From the NCBI RefSeq assembly GCF_031582905.1, contig NZ_CP133990.1:2418001-2482000 (forward strand): a DNA stretch of 64,000 bases. The letters run 5' to 3'. This DNA comes from Pengzhenrongella sp031582905 (GTDB lineage: Bacteria > Actinomycetota > Actinomycetes > Actinomycetales > Cellulomonadaceae). The notes under the pieces are model-generated. The model worked only from the letters and a program-made list of their open reading frames with translations, was not told the DNA's origin and did not search any database. Positions 62,871 through 64,000 of this stretch are shown here, piece by piece (positions within the stretch are counted from its first letter, which is position 1; the number at the start of each line of letters is the position of its first letter). Made by a program: the position numbers and the translations under genes.

Positions 62871-62896
62871 TAGCACTCGCTGGTCGTGAGTGCCAA
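62871..62896 (-). promoter_or_regulatory. CIRCE element (HrcA operator)
   Basis: TAGCACTC-N9-GAGTGCCA (62871-62878 and 62888-62895) matches the CIRCE consensus TTAGCACTC-N9-GAGTGCTAA with one changed base in the right arm. It is directly before hrcA. Confidence 0.95.
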
Positions 62897-63009
62897 TTCT
62901 ACGTCGTCGGGCCGGGGGCGCCCGACGGGTGCCGACGCGCCGGCGCCCGTCGGCGCCGGTCGGCGCCCCGCGGTGGAGGTCGCGGGGCGCCGATGGAGGC
63001 TGGGACGGG

Positions 63010-63183
63010 TCAGCCGGCGGAGGTCATCGCGCCGCGCACCTGCGCGGCGAGCTCGGGGCTGACGTCGCCGATGCCGTGGTCCTGCCGTGCGTGCGTGGCG
63101 ACGGCGGCGAGGATCTCCTCGGTGCTGCCGTGGAACGTCATCGCGCAGCCGGGCACGAGGTCGCCGCAGCGGAACTTCTTCAT
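63010..63183 (-). CDS. DUF1059 domain small protein
   Basis: A 57-residue protein, MKKFRCGDLVPGCAMTFHGS, then TEEILAAVATHARQDHGIGD. This matches the small DUF1059 family with its CGxLVPGC-type cysteine pair and histidines, suggesting metal binding. ATG 63183 follows AGGAGAACCCC. Ends near a terminator-like GC-rich region. Function unknown. Confidence 0.88.
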   Translation of the reverse strand: MKKFRCGDLVPGCAMTFHGSTEEILAAVATHARQDHGIGDVSPELAAQVRGAMTSAG

Positions 63184-63253
63184 GGGGTTCTCCTGTCGTG
63201 GGTCTGCCGCCGGACGGGCGTCCGCGGGAGTCGTGGGGTCGGGTCGATGGCGG

Positions 63254-64000
63254 CTACGACACGCGACCGAGCAGGTGCTCGACGAGGTCGCGCACCTCGA
63301 GCACGCCAAGGACGCCGCCGCGCACGTCGGTGCACACCAGGGTGCGGAGTGCCAGCGCAGCGGGCGCGTCATGGCACGGCGCAGGACGTCGGCCGGGGAC
63401 GACGACGGCGCGACGAGCATCGCCGGCACGTGGTGCGCACGTCCCGCCGGGTCGACCACGACGACGGACACGGCCCGCCCCTGCGCGTCGGCCAGCACGC
63501 ACGCCGACCCGGCGTCGTCGGCGCGCCCGTCCAGCGGCCGCACGGTGGCGGGTCGCAGCAGGGCGAGCACGTTGTCACCGAACTCGACCCGCGCCTGCGC
63601 GTCGGCGATGAACTGCCGGGCGTCGTCGGCGAGGCCCGGCCACCCGTCGGCGGGACGACCCACCGCCCAGCCCTGCACGAGCGGCACCCCCATCCGGATC
63701 ACCTCCGCGAGCTCGCCGTGGGTCTCGATCCCCTCGGCGAGGACCCAGGCGTCGAGCTGGCCGGCGAGGTCGCCGACGAGCTGCACGACCGCCTTCTTCA
63801 TGGGGTCGCGGTCGATGCCGGTCACCAGCGCGCGGTCGAGCTTGATGAGGTCCGGGCGCACCTCGATCATGCGGGCCAGGCCGGAGTGGCCCTGCCCCGC
63901 GTCGTCCATGGCGATGAGGCCGCCGACCTCCCGGACGGCGTCCAGCGCCCCCGAGAGCACCACGGTGTCGCCGCCGGACACGTGCTCGGTGAGCTCGACG
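63254..64000 (-). CDS. EAL-domain protein (c-di-GMP phosphodiesterase type), cut by the window edge, C-terminus frameshifted
   Basis: The frame is open at base 64000 (VELTEHVSGGDTVVL), so the N-terminus lies outside. EAL motifs are GGLIAMDDAGQGHSGLARM, VRPDLIKLDRALVTG and WVLAEGIETHGELAEV. About 130 residues follow with a CBS-like or other sensory end. Near 63370 the frame changes to PAALALRTLVCTDVRGG and LGVLEVRDLVEHLLGRV; one missing base explains it. The DDFGxG-type aspartates are present (DDAGQG) and the EGIET loop is intact, so activity is plausible, but the EAL motif itself is not in view. Confidence 0.85.

Overview
The window looks like chromosomal DNA from a high-GC actinobacterium, most likely Cellulomonas or a close relative. 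The case rests on very high G+C with strong third-position bias, frequent GTG starts, GTGA/ATGA stop-start overlaps, the housekeeping order phoH-ybeY-corC-era-leuA-recO-uppS-zur, and several plant-polysaccharide modules run by LacI-family repressors. No CRISPR array, prophage, insertion sequence or rRNA was seen. There is one tRNA gene (Asn).

Layout. 1-700: the tail of an unknown gene and a DedA-like protein. 881-14283: an arabinoxylan locus. It has a minus-strand operon of two ABC permeases, a binding protein, a GH51 arabinofuranosidase and a GH43 enzyme; a LacI regulator with an esterase; a 900-residue secreted protein with two CE1 esterase domains and a WxL-like C-terminus, paired with a membrane-anchored DUF916-like (WxL-partner) protein; and a second LacI regulator. 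Both divergent control regions carry the same ACGT-centred operator. 14616-21396: a lipoprotein with three AMIN-like repeats, tRNA-Asn, an HpaI-type aldolase, dnaG and dgt. 21508-28573: a maltose/maltodextrin module (malEFG, LacI regulator, GH13 glucosidase). 28592-41975: dus, DedA, an ABC exporter cotranscribed with a zinc-finger anti-sigma-like protein, a DUF222-HNH protein, two GNATs, glyS, and a PAS protein plus soluble chemoreceptor pair. 42007-45158: zinc uptake (znuACB-zur) behind a Zur box. 45281-56500: core genes uppS, recO, leuA (with a leucine-rich leader peptide), era, corC, ybeY, phoH and a HIT protein, interrupted by a GGDEF protein and a membrane alpha/beta hydrolase. 57092-59701: a sugar-binding protein with a CE7 acetyl esterase behind a clear promoter-operator. 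59757-62896: hrcA-dnaJ-rsmE under a CIRCE element. The right edge has a DUF1059 protein and a truncated EAL-domain protein.

How it fits together. Three sugar-binding proteins, two of them with permeases, feed oligosaccharides inward. None has its own ATPase gene here, so a shared MsiK-type ATPase elsewhere is expected. Esterases (CE1, CE7, alpha/beta) would remove acyl groups, GH51/GH43 would remove arabinose or xylose, and LacI repressors would release each module when its sugar is present.

Important caveat. About seventeen genes, including dnaJ, recO, dgt, dus and rsmE, are broken by one-base indels. Nearly all are one-base deletions, mostly in G or C runs, and restoring one base per break makes each full gene length divisible by three. 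I treat these as sequence errors, not pseudogenes, and give full-length spans.
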